Source of the DNA: Williamsia phyllosphaerae
GTDB taxonomy: Bacteria > Actinomycetota > Actinomycetes > Mycobacteriales > Mycobacteriaceae
Assembly: GCF_014635305.1 (NCBI RefSeq)
Contig: NZ_BMCS01000001.1
Span: 2,790,001-2,854,000, forward strand
Direction: 5' to 3'
Length of the DNA: 64,000 nucleotides
In this document: piece by piece, positions 8,945 through 18,893 of the stretch
Layout: each line of letters begins with the position of its first letter
How positions within the stretch are numbered: position 1 is the first letter of the stretch
Notes under the pieces: generated by a model
What the model was told of the DNA's origin: nothing
What the model saw: only the letters and a program-made list of their open reading frames with translations
The model's database searches: none
Position numbers and translations under genes: made by a program

Positions 8945-9346
8945 GTGAGCAGCATCCAGGTCGCGGACGAGACCTTCGTCGCCGCGTCACCCCACGCGGT
9001 GCGTGAGGTCCTCGGCGATCGGGCGCACTGGCGGCGCTGGTGGCCCGATCTGACGCTGTCGGTGGTCGAGGACCGCGCCGAGCAGGGCTTCCGGTGGACG
9101 GTCGCCGGGGGTGTGGTCGGCACGATGGAGGTGTGGTGCCAGGCCGTTCTCGACGGGTTCGTCCTGCACTACTTCCTGCACGCCGAACCCGATGAGATAC
9201 TGCCCAGCGGCGGTCGCGCACTCGGCGACCGGTTGGCACACCTGAATCACGATCGCAGGGTGGCCGGGCGGGTCATGTCGACCGAGGTCAAGAATCGTCT
9301 CGAGGCCGGCCGTTCGATCGGCGACCCGGCTGCGGGGAGGAACTGA
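8945..9346 (+). CDS. SRPBCC-superfamily hypothetical protein (Rv2186c-like)
   Basis: A 133-residue protein with a START/polyketide-cyclase-like pattern: IQVADETFVAASPHAVREVL at the N-terminus, then W-rich strands (HWRRWWPDL) and a C-terminal helix with RVMSTEVKNRLEAGR. It likely forms a hydrophobic ligand pocket; ligand unknown. Start GTG 8945 has a possible -10 (GAAGCT, 8933-8938) 6 nt upstream, fitting a leaderless mRNA. The next gene begins 6 bp after the stop and encodes a second protein of the same fold, so they form a tandem pair. It is divergent from fadD15. Confidence 0.75.
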   Translation: MSSIQVADETFVAASPHAVREVLGDRAHWRRWWPDLTLSVVEDRAEQGFRWTVAGGVVGTMEVWCQAVLDGFVLHYFLHAEPDEILPSGGRALGDRLAHLNHDRRVAGRVMSTEVKNRLEAGRSIGDPAAGRN

Positions 9347-9352
9347 GGTCCG

Positions 9353-9790
9353 ATGGCAGACAGAACCGAGCAGTCCATCGTCATCAACGCCGACGCGGAC
9401 GCGATCATGTCGGTTATCGCCGACTTCGACCGCTACCCGGAGTGGGTGTCGGCGGCGAACAAGGTGGAGATCATCGATCCCGGCGACGGCAGGCGGGCGA
9501 GGCAGGTGCGGTTCACCCTCGACGCCGGCGTGCTGCGCGACACCTACGAGCTGTCCTACACCTGGACCCCGGACGGCAACGCCGTCGAATGGGATCTCGT
9601 CAGCAGTGACCTGCAGACCGCCCAGCACGGCCGGTACTCGCTGGTGCAGCAGGCGTCCGGATCCACCAAGGTCACCTACGAACTGATGGTGGACCTCGCG
9701 ATCCCGATCATCGGTGCCCTGAAGCGCCGGGCCGAGAAGGCCATCACCGACGCCGCGCTCAAAGAACTCAAGAAGAGGGTCGAAGGCTGA
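9353..9790 (+). CDS. SRPBCC/polyketide cyclase-like protein (TB16.3/Rv2185c-like)
   Basis: A 145-residue single-domain SRPBCC protein: TEQSIVINADADAIMSVIADFDRYPEWVSAANKVEII is the classic N-terminal strand-helix of the family, with DGNAVEWDL and VTYELMVDLAIPIIG as later strands and a C-terminal helix that would close the pocket. Its order between Rv2186c-like and ArsA-like genes matches M. tuberculosis TB16.3. Ligand and reaction are unknown. Start ATG 9353; a GGGGAGG stretch lies about 14 nt upstream within the end of the previous gene. Confidence 0.85.
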   Translation: MADRTEQSIVINADADAIMSVIADFDRYPEWVSAANKVEIIDPGDGRRARQVRFTLDAGVLRDTYELSYTWTPDGNAVEWDLVSSDLQTAQHGRYSLVQQASGSTKVTYELMVDLAIPIIGALKRRAEKAITDAALKELKKRVEG

Positions 9791-9813
9791 TCGATCTCGC
9801 GCCCATCCACCTC

Positions 9814-10980
9814 GTGATCGGCCCAGGGGGGGCCGGCGTCTCGACGGTCGCCGCCGCGGCGGCCGTCGCCCCGCCGCGCTCGGGTGACGGCGGGTCCGAC
9901 GGTCGCACACTGCTCGTCACCCTGGACCGGTTCCGTCAGGCGTCCCGCGTGTTCGGTGTGTATTCGACGCCGGGACAGCCGATCCCGGTGTCGCAGCGCG
10001 CGAGTCTGCTCGAGATCGACACCCTGGCCCTGCTCGGTGACGTGTGGGCCCTCCTGCGCGGACCGATGGCGCTGGCCGGCGGCGGCGCGGCGGCGGGGGT
10101 CAGCGAGATCGACCCCGACGAGCTGACCGGTCTACCTGGGATCGAACAACTGCTGGCCTGGCGCCGTATCCGCGACGAGGCCGTCTCCGGTGCCTGGGAA
10201 CGGGTCGTCGTGGACTGCTCGGGCAGTGTGGACGCGGTGGCGTTCCTCGGGGTCGCCGAGCTCGTCGCCGGGTACCTGGAGAAGATCTGGCCCCGACACC
10301 GTCGACTGGCGGGCGCATCGGAGAACCCGAAGTTGACCGGGGCCGCGGCCGTGGTCGACGCCCTCGTCGCCGACTGCGAGGACATCATCGGTCTGCTCGT
10401 CGACCCGACATGTGTCCACGCGCACCTGGTGGTGCCCCCGGGCGTCCACGGGCGTGAGATGGCGCAGCGACACCTCGCGGTGCTCGCGCTCATGGGGATC
10501 TCCACGTCGTCGCTGATCGGTAACCCCGGCGCCGGACGCCCCGGGGACGACGATGCGCTCGACGCCGAACTCGCACGCGACCATCCCGACCTGACAACGG
10601 TTGTCGCGCAGCTGCTCTCGTCGCCGCCGCGCACGGTTGCCGCACTGCGCAAGATCGGGGTCGACTTCTCCGACGCGCCCGGACCGCAGGCCGGGTCGCG
10701 TGCCGCTGAGGTCGACCGGCTCTCGGGTTCTGGACTGTCCGCGGTCTACCGTCTCCGGTGGCGCCAGCCGCTCCCGGATCCGCGCACCCTCGCGCTGGGG
10801 CGCTCCGGGGACGACCTGCTGGTGACGGTCAGCGGCTTCCGGCACCGTGTCCCGCTGCCCTCGGTGCTGCGCCGGTGTTCGGTGCGCGACGCACGATGGG
10901 AGGATGGGATGCTGAACATCCGATTCCAGCCCGATCCGCGGGTCTGGCCTCGCCACGACCCCGAGGTCGACGGGGAGTAG
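9814..10980 (+). CDS. ArsA/GET3-like ATPase with degenerate P-loop (Rv2184c-like)
   Basis: About 388 residues resembling the ArsA/Get3 class by order and layout: a P-loop at the very N-terminus, a switch-like VVVDCSGSVDAVAFLG and a C-terminal beta-rich end (RHRVPLPSVLRRCSVRDARWEDGMLNIRF) like that of ArsA-type proteins. The P-loop reads GPGGAGVSTV: both lysines of the deviant Walker A motif (KGGxGKS/T) are missing, so ATP hydrolysis is doubtful. With GTG 9814 the P-loop starts at residue 3 with no preceding strand. An in-frame CTG at 9787, overlapping the previous stop (CTGA), would restore the usual strand (IDLAPIHLVIG). The true start is unresolved. Confidence 0.7.
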   Translation: MIGPGGAGVSTVAAAAAVAPPRSGDGGSDGRTLLVTLDRFRQASRVFGVYSTPGQPIPVSQRASLLEIDTLALLGDVWALLRGPMALAGGGAAAGVSEIDPDELTGLPGIEQLLAWRRIRDEAVSGAWERVVVDCSGSVDAVAFLGVAELVAGYLEKIWPRHRRLAGASENPKLTGAAAVVDALVADCEDIIGLLVDPTCVHAHLVVPPGVHGREMAQRHLAVLALMGISTSSLIGNPGAGRPGDDDALDAELARDHPDLTTVVAQLLSSPPRTVAALRKIGVDFSDAPGPQAGSRAAEVDRLSGSGLSAVYRLRWRQPLPDPRTLALGRSGDDLLVTVSGFRHRVPLPSVLRRCSVRDARWEDGMLNIRFQPDPRVWPRHDPEVDGE

Positions 10981-11055
10981 GGCGCCCGCTAGCGCCGGAG
11001 TCGAGGTGCCTGCGAGTAGGCACGACATGATGACGACAGCGATCGGAGGGGAGTG

Positions 11056-11421
11056 ATGATGTCCGACAGTGCCGGGGGCGACACCCCCGACGCGGATCCG
11101 GTGCGCACTCTCGTCCTCGGACTCCTCGAGCGGGTGGAGCAGTTCGCCGCCACCGTGATCAGCGACCGTGACCCCCGCGAGGGCGGTTCCGCCGATCTCG
11201 GACCGGCGATCCGCGCGACCGTCGACACGGTGATCACCGAGATCGGGGAGTTCGCCACCAACATCATCGCGGCGATCATCGCGGTGCTCGAGGCCATCTC
11301 GGCCGCCCTCGACGAGGCGATGGGTGCCCGCGGTCGCAGCGCTCCGGGACATCCGACCCGGCCGGCCACCGGATTCCAACCCATCGCGGTCGAGGTGGAG
11401 ATGGGCGAACCGCAGTGGTGA
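11056..11421 (+). CDS. conserved hypothetical protein (Rv2183c-like)
   Basis: About 121 residues, acidic at the N-terminus, with one long amphipathic-to-hydrophobic helix (TVITEIGEFATNIIAAIIAVLEAISAA split over residues ~60-90) and a polar Pro-rich tail. It could associate with the membrane or form a helical bundle; I recognise it only by position, as the counterpart of Rv2183c. GGAGGG at 11045-11050 precedes three possible starts (GTG 11053, ATG 11056, ATG 11059); ATG 11056 has a 5-nt spacer. The stop overlaps the glucokinase start (GTGA). Confidence 0.7.
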   Translation: MMSDSAGGDTPDADPVRTLVLGLLERVEQFAATVISDRDPREGGSADLGPAIRATVDTVITEIGEFATNIIAAIIAVLEAISAALDEAMGARGRSAPGHPTRPATGFQPIAVEVEMGEPQW

Positions 11422-12395
11422 CCACGCACACGATCGGCATAGACATCGGTGGCACGAGTATCCGCGCCGCCGTGGTCGACGCACGCGGCGAGATCCTCGA
11501 CAAGGTGCGGGCGCAGACACCGCCCACCGCACCGGCCCTGGAGAAGTGTCTCGACCGCCTCGTCGCAGAACTCCGCTCTCGGTGGCCGGTCGAGGCGGTC
11601 GGCCTGGCGGTGGCGGGTTTCCTGACCCCGGACCGGTCGATGATCCGGTTCTCCCCACACCTGCCGTGGCGTGAGGTCGCAGTTGGCGCGGAGATGAGTG
11701 CACGGATCGGGCTGCCGGTCTCCCTCGAGCACGACGCGAACGCGGCCGCGGTCGCCGAACGCCGCTTCGGCGCCGCCGGCGGCGGCCACAACACCCTGGT
11801 GCTGGCCATCGGAACCGGCATCGGTGCCGGACTGCTGCTCGAGGGGCGCCTCTACCGCGGCAGCCACGGCGTCGCGCCCGAGCTCGGGCACCTGTGCGTC
11901 GTGCCTGGCGGTCGGGTGTGCTCGTGCGGCAAGTTCGGCTGCTGGGAACGGTATTGCAGCGGCACCGCACTCGTGGACAGCGTGGTGGAACTGGTCGCCG
12001 ACGGCGCCTATCGGTCCAGCCTGTTGGCACGGGAGACCGCAGAGGACCCCGGTTCGTTGACCGGGCGGCGCGTGTCCGCGGCGGCGGCCGACGGAGACCC
12101 GGTCGGCGTGGCCGCGGTCGCCGAGTTCGCACGGTGGCTCGGTCAGGGGCTGGCCATGATCGGCGACATCTTCGATCCCGACCTCATCGTGCTGGCCGGC
12201 GGCGTCGGCGCGTCGAGTGGTCTGTTCCTCGACGAGGCACGCGAACACTACGGCGCGATGCTCACCGGATCCGGGCACCGACGGCTGGCGCGGATCCGCG
12301 GAACGCAGCTGGGCGAGGCGGCCGGGATGATCGGTGCGGCCGACATCGCCCGCAGTGATCTGCGCAGGGTGCCCGCGCCGACCGCCGGTGGGTAG
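11418..12395 (+). CDS. ROK-family sugar kinase, probable glucokinase
   Basis: A 325-residue ROK protein. It has N-terminal phosphate-binding IGIDIGGTSIRAAVVD, a hinge AIGTGIGAGLL, and the zinc-binding ROK signature C-x7-CSCGKFGCWE near residue 170, which supports an active kinase. It phosphorylates glucose (or a related hexose or N-acyl hexosamine) at the expense of ATP; strict specificity cannot be read from sequence. It is absent from the syntenic M. tuberculosis segment. Corynebacterium has glk in the comparable place next to plsC and pimB', so it may be ancestral and lost in M. tuberculosis. GTG start overlaps the upstream stop. Confidence 0.87.
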   Translation: MTTHTIGIDIGGTSIRAAVVDARGEILDKVRAQTPPTAPALEKCLDRLVAELRSRWPVEAVGLAVAGFLTPDRSMIRFSPHLPWREVAVGAEMSARIGLPVSLEHDANAAAVAERRFGAAGGGHNTLVLAIGTGIGAGLLLEGRLYRGSHGVAPELGHLCVVPGGRVCSCGKFGCWERYCSGTALVDSVVELVADGAYRSSLLARETAEDPGSLTGRRVSAAAADGDPVGVAAVAEFARWLGQGLAMIGDIFDPDLIVLAGGVGASSGLFLDEAREHYGAMLTGSGHRRLARIRGTQLGEAAGMIGAADIARSDLRRVPAPTAGG

Positions 12396-12446
12396 AGTCA
12401 CACGAGAAATGCGTTGGCACATCGGGTCGATCGGAGTTGCTGGGCT

Positions 12447-13178
12447 ATGTGGTACTGGCTGTTCAAGTATGTTCTGTTGGGCCCGATCCTGAACCTGGCC
12501 GGCCGGCCCCGCGTCGAGGGCGTGGAGAACCTCCCCGAGAACGGTCCGGCCATCCTGGCCAGCAACCACCTCGCCGTCGTCGACAGCTTCTACCTGCCGA
12601 TGGCGAGTCCGCGTCGTATCTACTTCCTCGCCAAGAGCGAGTACTTCACCGGAACCGGTCTCAAGGGACGGTTCCAGAGGTGGTTCTTCACCGCCGTGGG
12701 ACAGATCCCGATCGACCGGTCCGGCGCGGATGCGGCCGAGAACGCACTGATCTCGGCTCGTCGCAAGCTCGAGGACGGCCAGTTGATGGGGATGTACCCG
12801 GAGGGCACACGTTCGCCCGACGGTCGGTTGTTCAAGGGCAAGACCGGCCTGGCCCGGATCGCGATGGAGACCGGGGTACCGGTCATCCCGGTGGCGATGA
12901 TCAACACCGACAAGCTCAACCCGCCGGGGACCACGTTCCCGCGACCCACCCGGATCACCGTCCGGATCGGCAAGCCGCTGGACTTCTCGCGCTACGAGGG
13001 CATGAACGGCAACCGTTTCATCGAGCGCGCGGTGACCGACGAGATCATGTACGAGCTGATGCGACTGAGCGGGCAGAAGTACGTCGACCTCTACGCGGCC
13101 AGCCTCAAGAAGGCTGCAGAGGGGACCGCGGAGCCGGTCGTCGAACCCGGTTCGACCCGGGCCGAGCCCGCCGCCTGA
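12447..13178 (+). CDS. plsC: 1-acyl-sn-glycerol-3-phosphate acyltransferase (PlsC-like, Rv2182c)
   Basis: A 243-residue acyltransferase with the NHLAVVD form of the HX4D catalytic motif (H41-D46), the acyl-acceptor motif PEGTRS (118-123) and a hydrophobic N-terminus (WYWLFKYVLLGPIL) that anchors it to the membrane. It acylates lysophosphatidate or a related lysolipid; in this mannolipid neighbourhood a PIM-related acceptor is conceivable but not shown. Start ATG 12447 fits the family N-terminus. Its last 74 bp overlap the 3' end of the convergent mannosyltransferase gene, so the two C-termini are encoded on opposite strands of the same DNA. Confidence 0.9.
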   Translation: MWYWLFKYVLLGPILNLAGRPRVEGVENLPENGPAILASNHLAVVDSFYLPMASPRRIYFLAKSEYFTGTGLKGRFQRWFFTAVGQIPIDRSGADAAENALISARRKLEDGQLMGMYPEGTRSPDGRLFKGKTGLARIAMETGVPVIPVAMINTDKLNPPGTTFPRPTRITVRIGKPLDFSRYEGMNGNRFIERAVTDEIMYELMRLSGQKYVDLYAASLKKAAEGTAEPVVEPGSTRAEPAA

Positions 13179-14421
13179 CGGTGTCGCGGCCCACCACCGT
13201 GATGGTGACGAGGACCGCAAGACCCCAGAGGCAGTAGGCGTTGCCCGCGACCGCATCGAGCGCATCCCAGACCGCGGGACGTCGGGGCAGGAACTGGAAC
13301 GGCCCGGCCGCGAACGCGAGCACCCCGGTCACCGCGAGGGTTCCGTAGCACCGGCGGATCGTCCGGTCCGGTGAGCGCACGGCCACCACCGCGAGCGCCA
13401 ATACGGCGGGGAGCGACCACACCCAGTGGTGCGCCCACGAGGTGGGCGAGACCAGCAGCGCCCACACGGCGGTCACGGCCACCGGGAGCACATCGCCGCC
13501 CAGCGGTGCGCAGCGTCGGATCGCGACGACCGCCAGCGCTGTGAGCGCGACGACGGCCATGGCCCACAGCACGTGCTCGGTGTGTCCCGAGCCGCCGAAC
13601 AACCGAACCAGGAAGCCGTTGACGCTCTGGTTGTTACCGCCGGACAGGTCGCCGATCCGGTCGGTGTGGAAGACGGTGTGCGTCCAGTACCGGACCGAAT
13701 CGGCCGGGGCCCACACCGCTGCGACCGCGGCCAATCCGACGAACGCGCCGACCGCTCGCAGGGCCGCACGCCACTCCGCGCGGACCAGCAGGATCAGGAC
13801 GAACGCCATCGGGGTCAGCTTGATCGCCGCGGCGACACCGATGAGCACGCCGCGCCACGGGGAGTCGCGGGGCACGAGCAGCAGGTCGACGGCGACCAGC
13901 GCCATCAAGACCACGTTGACCTGTCCGTACCCGAGGGTCATCCAGAACGGGTTGAGCCACAGCGCGCCGGTGGCGACGACGAGCGCGATCCAGAGGCGGT
14001 TCTCGGGGGTGCCGATGGACAGGCGGAACAGGACGATCCGCGCGATGACGACGGTCAGCACCACCGTCGACAACGTGATGGCCACGCCGGCGACGGCGAG
14101 GGGGACCGTGCTGAACGGGAGGAACATCAGCGCCGCAAACGGCGGATAGGTGAACGGCAGCCAGATGCCGTCGGTGGTGAACGGCATCGATCCCGACGCG
14201 TAGAGCGAACCGCCGTTGCGCCACACCTGCGCGCCCATGCGGTAGACGTCGATGTCGATCCGGTCGAACGCCGGGAACGTCCGGGTGAACGGGAGACCGA
14301 TCGTGTGACCGATCGCCGTCAGCGTGAACGCGACGAGAATGAGGCCGATCAGCCGTCGCGAGGGACGCCACGCGGCCAACCCCGCGTCGGCCCTCTCGAC
14401 GCGGTCGGTGAGGGCGGTCAT
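13105..14421 (-). CDS. GT87 alpha-1,2-mannosyltransferase-like membrane protein (Rv2181-like)
   Basis: A 438-residue integral membrane GT-C enzyme with about ten hydrophobic segments. The first extracellular loop carries FDRIDIDVYRMGAQVW, the acidic-pair signature of the polyprenyl-phosphomannose-dependent GT87 family. The order between plsC and RNase AS matches M. tuberculosis Rv2181, which adds alpha-1,2 mannose branches in lipomannan/LAM and PIMs. The basic cytoplasmic tail (VRRRARPGSNRVRRP) overlaps the plsC 3' end. Start ATG 14421 is chosen over ATG 14439 because it leaves a short intergenic promoter region shared with the divergent gene. Confidence 0.87.
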   Translation of the reverse strand: MTALTDRVERADAGLAAWRPSRRLIGLILVAFTLTAIGHTIGLPFTRTFPAFDRIDIDVYRMGAQVWRNGGSLYASGSMPFTTDGIWLPFTYPPFAALMFLPFSTVPLAVAGVAITLSTVVLTVVIARIVLFRLSIGTPENRLWIALVVATGALWLNPFWMTLGYGQVNVVLMALVAVDLLLVPRDSPWRGVLIGVAAAIKLTPMAFVLILLVRAEWRAALRAVGAFVGLAAVAAVWAPADSVRYWTHTVFHTDRIGDLSGGNNQSVNGFLVRLFGGSGHTEHVLWAMAVVALTALAVVAIRRCAPLGGDVLPVAVTAVWALLVSPTSWAHHWVWSLPAVLALAVVAVRSPDRTIRRCYGTLAVTGVLAFAAGPFQFLPRRPAVWDALDAVAGNAYCLWGLAVLVTITVVGRDTVRRRARPGSNRVRRPAPRSPLQPS

Positions 14422-14450
14422 CGATACACCTGAGCGCATAGGGTCTGAGT

Positions 14451-14975
14451 GTGCGCTACTTCTACGATTCCGAGTTCATCGAGGACGGTCAGACCATCGA
14501 ACTGGTGTCGATCGGTGTGGTCGCCGAGGACGGTCGGGAGTTCTACGCGGTGTCGTCGGAGTTCGACCCCGCACGTGCTGGGGGCTGGGTGAGATCTCAT
14601 GTCCTGCCACAATTGCCGTCGCCGTCGTCGAAAGCCTGGCGGTCCAGGCGACAGATACGTGACGATCTGCTGAACTTTCTCACCGCCGGCGATGGCGAGA
14701 TCGAGTTGTGGGCGTGGATCGGCGCGTACGACCACGTGGTGCTGTGTCAGCTGTGGGGATCGATGACGGCGCTGCCGCGCCCCATCCCGCGGTTCACCCG
14801 CGAACTCAAGCAGCACTGGGAGGCGCTCGGTCGTCCCGAGCTGCCCGCCCCGCCCGCCGACGCCCATGACGCGCTGGTCGACGCCCGACACAATCTGGTC
14901 CGCTGGCAGTCGATGACGGCCGCGGCGGACGCAGGTGCTGTACGCGAATCGGACCCGGATCACCGCAGGCACTAG
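14451..14975 (+). CDS. RNase AS-type 3'-5' exoribonuclease (Rv2179c-like)
   Basis: A 174-residue DEDD-fold ribonuclease. It starts MRYFYDSEFIEDG with the metal-ligating D6/E8, has WAWIGAYDHVVL (third acidic) and ends with HDALVDARHN (His/Asp of DEDDh). M. tuberculosis RNase AS (Rv2179c) trims adenylated RNA 3' ends, and the neighbourhood (GT87 upstream, aroG downstream) is the same. Start GTG 14451 has TAGGGT (14439-14444) 6 nt upstream, a pattern typical of leaderless transcripts, in a 29-bp divergent promoter region. Confidence 0.88.
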   Translation: MRYFYDSEFIEDGQTIELVSIGVVAEDGREFYAVSSEFDPARAGGWVRSHVLPQLPSPSSKAWRSRRQIRDDLLNFLTAGDGEIELWAWIGAYDHVVLCQLWGSMTALPRPIPRFTRELKQHWEALGRPELPAPPADAHDALVDARHNLVRWQSMTAAADAGAVRESDPDHRRH

Positions 14976-16429
<1,454 letters not shown>

Positions 16430-16454
16430 TGCGCGGTCTGAGGTCGGTTCTGCG

Positions 16455-17057
16455 CTACCGATCAGTGCTCACGCGGCCGTGGAAATGCATGTCATGCCAC
16501 CCGTCGGCGTGTGGGACCGACAATCGATGGGTTCCCTCGGCCACGAATCCGGCCTTCTCGGCGGTTCGGCAGGACGCGTGGTTGGCGACAGAGTGCTCGA
16601 GATGGAGCCGGTGTAGTCCGGCGTGGTCGAATGCCCAGCGCGACATGGCGTCGACCGCGGACGCACACAGTCCGCGACCGCGGGCGGCGGGCACCATCCA
16701 GTAGGCCACCTCGGCGTTTCCGTCCTGGAGGTCGATCCGCCGCAGGGCCACGCGCCCGAGAAGCGTCCCGGCGTCTCCATCCGCGAGGGCCCATTGCGCG
16801 CCGGATCCGTTTGGCCACTCCGATCGCCAGCGTTCGATCACCGCGCGGGATTCCTCGAGGGTGTCGATCCGGCGACTGTGCCACTGCTGGATCGCCGGGT
16901 CGTCATAGGCTGCCGCGACCGCGGCGGCGTCGTCGGACTCCCACGGTCGCAGAATCGAGCCGCCGGGCCCGTCGATGACGGGTTGCGCTGTCGTCGGGAA
17001 GAAGTCGGACGCCACGACCTGCTGAACGAGTTTCGGCACCGGGCCATCGTCGTCCAT
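16455..17057 (-). CDS. GNAT-family N-acetyltransferase
   Basis: A ~200-residue GNAT protein of the RimJ/RimL-like type: ILRPWESDDAAAVAAAYDDPAIQQW at the N-terminus, then GNAEVAYWMVPAARGRGLCASAV (acetyl-CoA binding, QxxGxG/A variant) and HLEHSVANHASCRTAEKAGF. It acetylates an amino group on a protein or small molecule; substrate unknown. Start is uncertain: ATG 17057 has no clear RBS, and an in-frame TTG at 17078 is possible. It is convergent with aroG and co-directional with pknL 109 bp upstream. Confidence 0.8.
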   Translation of the reverse strand: MDDDGPVPKLVQQVVASDFFPTTAQPVIDGPGGSILRPWESDDAAAVAAAYDDPAIQQWHSRRIDTLEESRAVIERWRSEWPNGSGAQWALADGDAGTLLGRVALRRIDLQDGNAEVAYWMVPAARGRGLCASAVDAMSRWAFDHAGLHRLHLEHSVANHASCRTAEKAGFVAEGTHRLSVPHADGWHDMHFHGRVSTDR

Positions 17058-17166
17058 CGGAGGCAACGGCGTCCACAACCGTCACCCCTGGCGATCCATC
17101 CGGGCGCATTGCCCGGATGAGGGCCGAGCGGTGTTCCTTGTGGACGTGCCGCCGGGCACAACCGGA

Positions 17167-18426
17167 TCAGGCGATGGAGGAGCCCAGCCACCAGCCGCCG
17201 GCGGCCAGCGCGATCCCGAGGATGAACACGAGCAGGGTGAACACCTGGGCTCGACGTCGGGAGCGGCTGCGGATCTCGTCGTAGTCGCGCGACATCGCCA
17301 GCAGCGCCGGACGCGGCCGCGCGTCGTCCGAGAAGTCGTCATCCGGGAATTCGACATCCGCGAGATCGTCCTCACGGAAATCGTGGCCGCGGGGTTCGAA
17401 ACGCGTCGCGGCGCGGGGTGGGGCCACCGGGTCGGGATCGGCGTCCATCATGCGGGTGGCGTTGCGCGGGGTCGGGGGCAGGGGAGCGGGTGGAGGTGCG
17501 ACCGGCGCGCGACCGTTGCGGTAGGCGATGACCGTCTCGCGTTCGGCTGATCGCGTCGGCGCTGGAACGGTGAACGGGGGCAGGCCGAGGTCGGCGACGA
17601 TGTCGACGAGTGCGTCGAGCATGTCGTCACCGTCGGCGTAGCGCGCCTCGGGACGTCGGGCGGTCGCGGTGAGGACCAACTCGTCGAACTCGCGGGGGAC
17701 ACCCGGGATGAGACGGCTCGGCGGTGGCACGTCGCGCTGGAGTCGGGCGTAGGCCAGGCCGAGGGCCGTGTCACCGGTGAATGGGGTTGTCCCGGTCAGC
17801 ATCTCGAAGATCAGGATGCCCATGGAGTAGATGTCGCTGCGGGCGTCGGCGTCGGCGGATTCGACCTGCTCGGGCGACAGGTACGCGGCCGTCCCCAGGA
17901 TGACGCTGTTGGAGGTGATCCCCGCGGCCGCGATCGCGCGGACCAGACCGAAGTCGACGACCTTGACCTCACCGTTCTCCGAGATCAACACGTTCTCCGG
18001 CTTCACGTCCCGGTGGACGAGCCCATGGGCGTGGGCGGCACCGAGCCCACCGAGAACCGGGATGGCCACGGCGGCGGCCGCATGCGGCGGCATGGGGCCG
18101 CGCTCACGCAGCAGCTCGCGCAGCGTCCCACCCTCGACGAGCTCCATCACGAGGAAGGCGTAATCGCCGTCGACGCCCTGGTCGTAGACGGGGACGAGAC
18201 CGGGATCCTTCAGGCGCGCCACCGACCTCGCCTCGAACTCGAAGCGGGACAGGAATTCCTGATCGGCGCTGTAGCGCGGATCCATCACCTTGACCGCGAC
18301 GGGACGGTCGAGCCGGAGGTCCATCCCGAGGTACACACTCGACATGCCGCCCCGGGCGATGAGCGCGTCGATGCGGTAGCGCCGCTCCAGGCGCGCACCG
18401 AGCAACACATCGCGGACGGCATTCAT
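17167..18426 (-). CDS. pknL: transmembrane Ser/Thr protein kinase PknL
   Basis: A 419-residue Hanks-type kinase. The kinase domain spans ~15-280 with a Gly-rich loop IARGGMSSVY, K46 (VAVKVMD), catalytic D140 (HRDVKPENV), DFG 158-160 and activation loop ending GTAAYLSPEQ. A Pro-rich juxtamembrane stretch and an acidic cluster precede one C-terminal transmembrane helix (~393-415), with only a few residues outside and no PASTA domains, as in mycobacterial PknL. The divergent neighbour Rv2175c is the known PknL substrate in M. tuberculosis. ATG 18426 is 7 nt from a -10 TACCCT, suggesting a leaderless message. Confidence 0.93.
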   Translation of the reverse strand: MNAVRDVLLGARLERRYRIDALIARGGMSSVYLGMDLRLDRPVAVKVMDPRYSADQEFLSRFEFEARSVARLKDPGLVPVYDQGVDGDYAFLVMELVEGGTLRELLRERGPMPPHAAAAVAIPVLGGLGAAHAHGLVHRDVKPENVLISENGEVKVVDFGLVRAIAAAGITSNSVILGTAAYLSPEQVESADADARSDIYSMGILIFEMLTGTTPFTGDTALGLAYARLQRDVPPPSRLIPGVPREFDELVLTATARRPEARYADGDDMLDALVDIVADLGLPPFTVPAPTRSAERETVIAYRNGRAPVAPPPAPLPPTPRNATRMMDADPDPVAPPRAATRFEPRGHDFREDDLADVEFPDDDFSDDARPRPALLAMSRDYDEIRSRSRRRAQVFTLLVFILGIALAAGGWWLGSSIA

Positions 18427-18515
18427 GGTTGTCAGGGTAGCGAGTGGGGCCTGCCACCTCCGACAACCGGATCCGACCCGTTGCGTCGCCCACGGTGCTC
18501 GGTAGTGTCATCGCT

Positions 18516-18881
18516 GTGGTTTCCCTGCCGATGTCCGATGACTTCCTGCCCGCCGACGAACCCGTTCTCGATGTGTCGGAGGTGTCCAAGCGTCTCCACC
18601 TGTCCGCCGGGCGGATCCGCACGATGATCGCCGAGCACCAACTCCTCGCGGTCAACCGGTCGGGAGTGCCGATGGTGCCTGCGACCTTCCTCGACGGTTC
18701 CGAGGTCACCAAGCACCTCGTCGGGCTCATCGCGGTCTTGATCGACGGTGGCTTCAGCCGCAACGCCGCCATGCGGTGGCTCTTCACCGAACAGGACGAC
18801 ATCGGCGAGTGCCCGGCGCACGCACTGCACGGCCACTCCGCGCGCGAGATGATCCGTCGCGCGCAGGCACTGGCCTTCTGA
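18516..18881 (+). CDS. winged-helix DNA-binding protein, PknL substrate homologue (Rv2175c)
   Basis: A 121-residue protein with a helix-turn-helix core (LDVSEVSKRLHLSAGRIRTMI) followed by AVNRSGVPMVPATFLDG and a C-terminal helical part with FSRNAAMRWLF. It corresponds to M. tuberculosis Rv2175c, whose DNA binding is abolished when PknL phosphorylates its N-terminal tail; here the divergent pknL is 89 bp away. TAGTGT (18503-18508) is 7 nt before GTG 18516. ATG 18531 is an alternative start that would remove VVSLP. Target genes cannot be read from the sequence. Confidence 0.88.
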   Translation: MVSLPMSDDFLPADEPVLDVSEVSKRLHLSAGRIRTMIAEHQLLAVNRSGVPMVPATFLDGSEVTKHLVGLIAVLIDGGFSRNAAMRWLFTEQDDIGECPAHALHGHSAREMIRRAQALAF

Positions 18882-18893
18882 GTCGACCCGGCG

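Noticed and set aside
10989..13265. Long minus-strand open frames (up to 758 codons) opposite the ROK kinase and plsC
   Set aside because: These are shadows of two clear plus-strand enzymes; there is no family resemblance.
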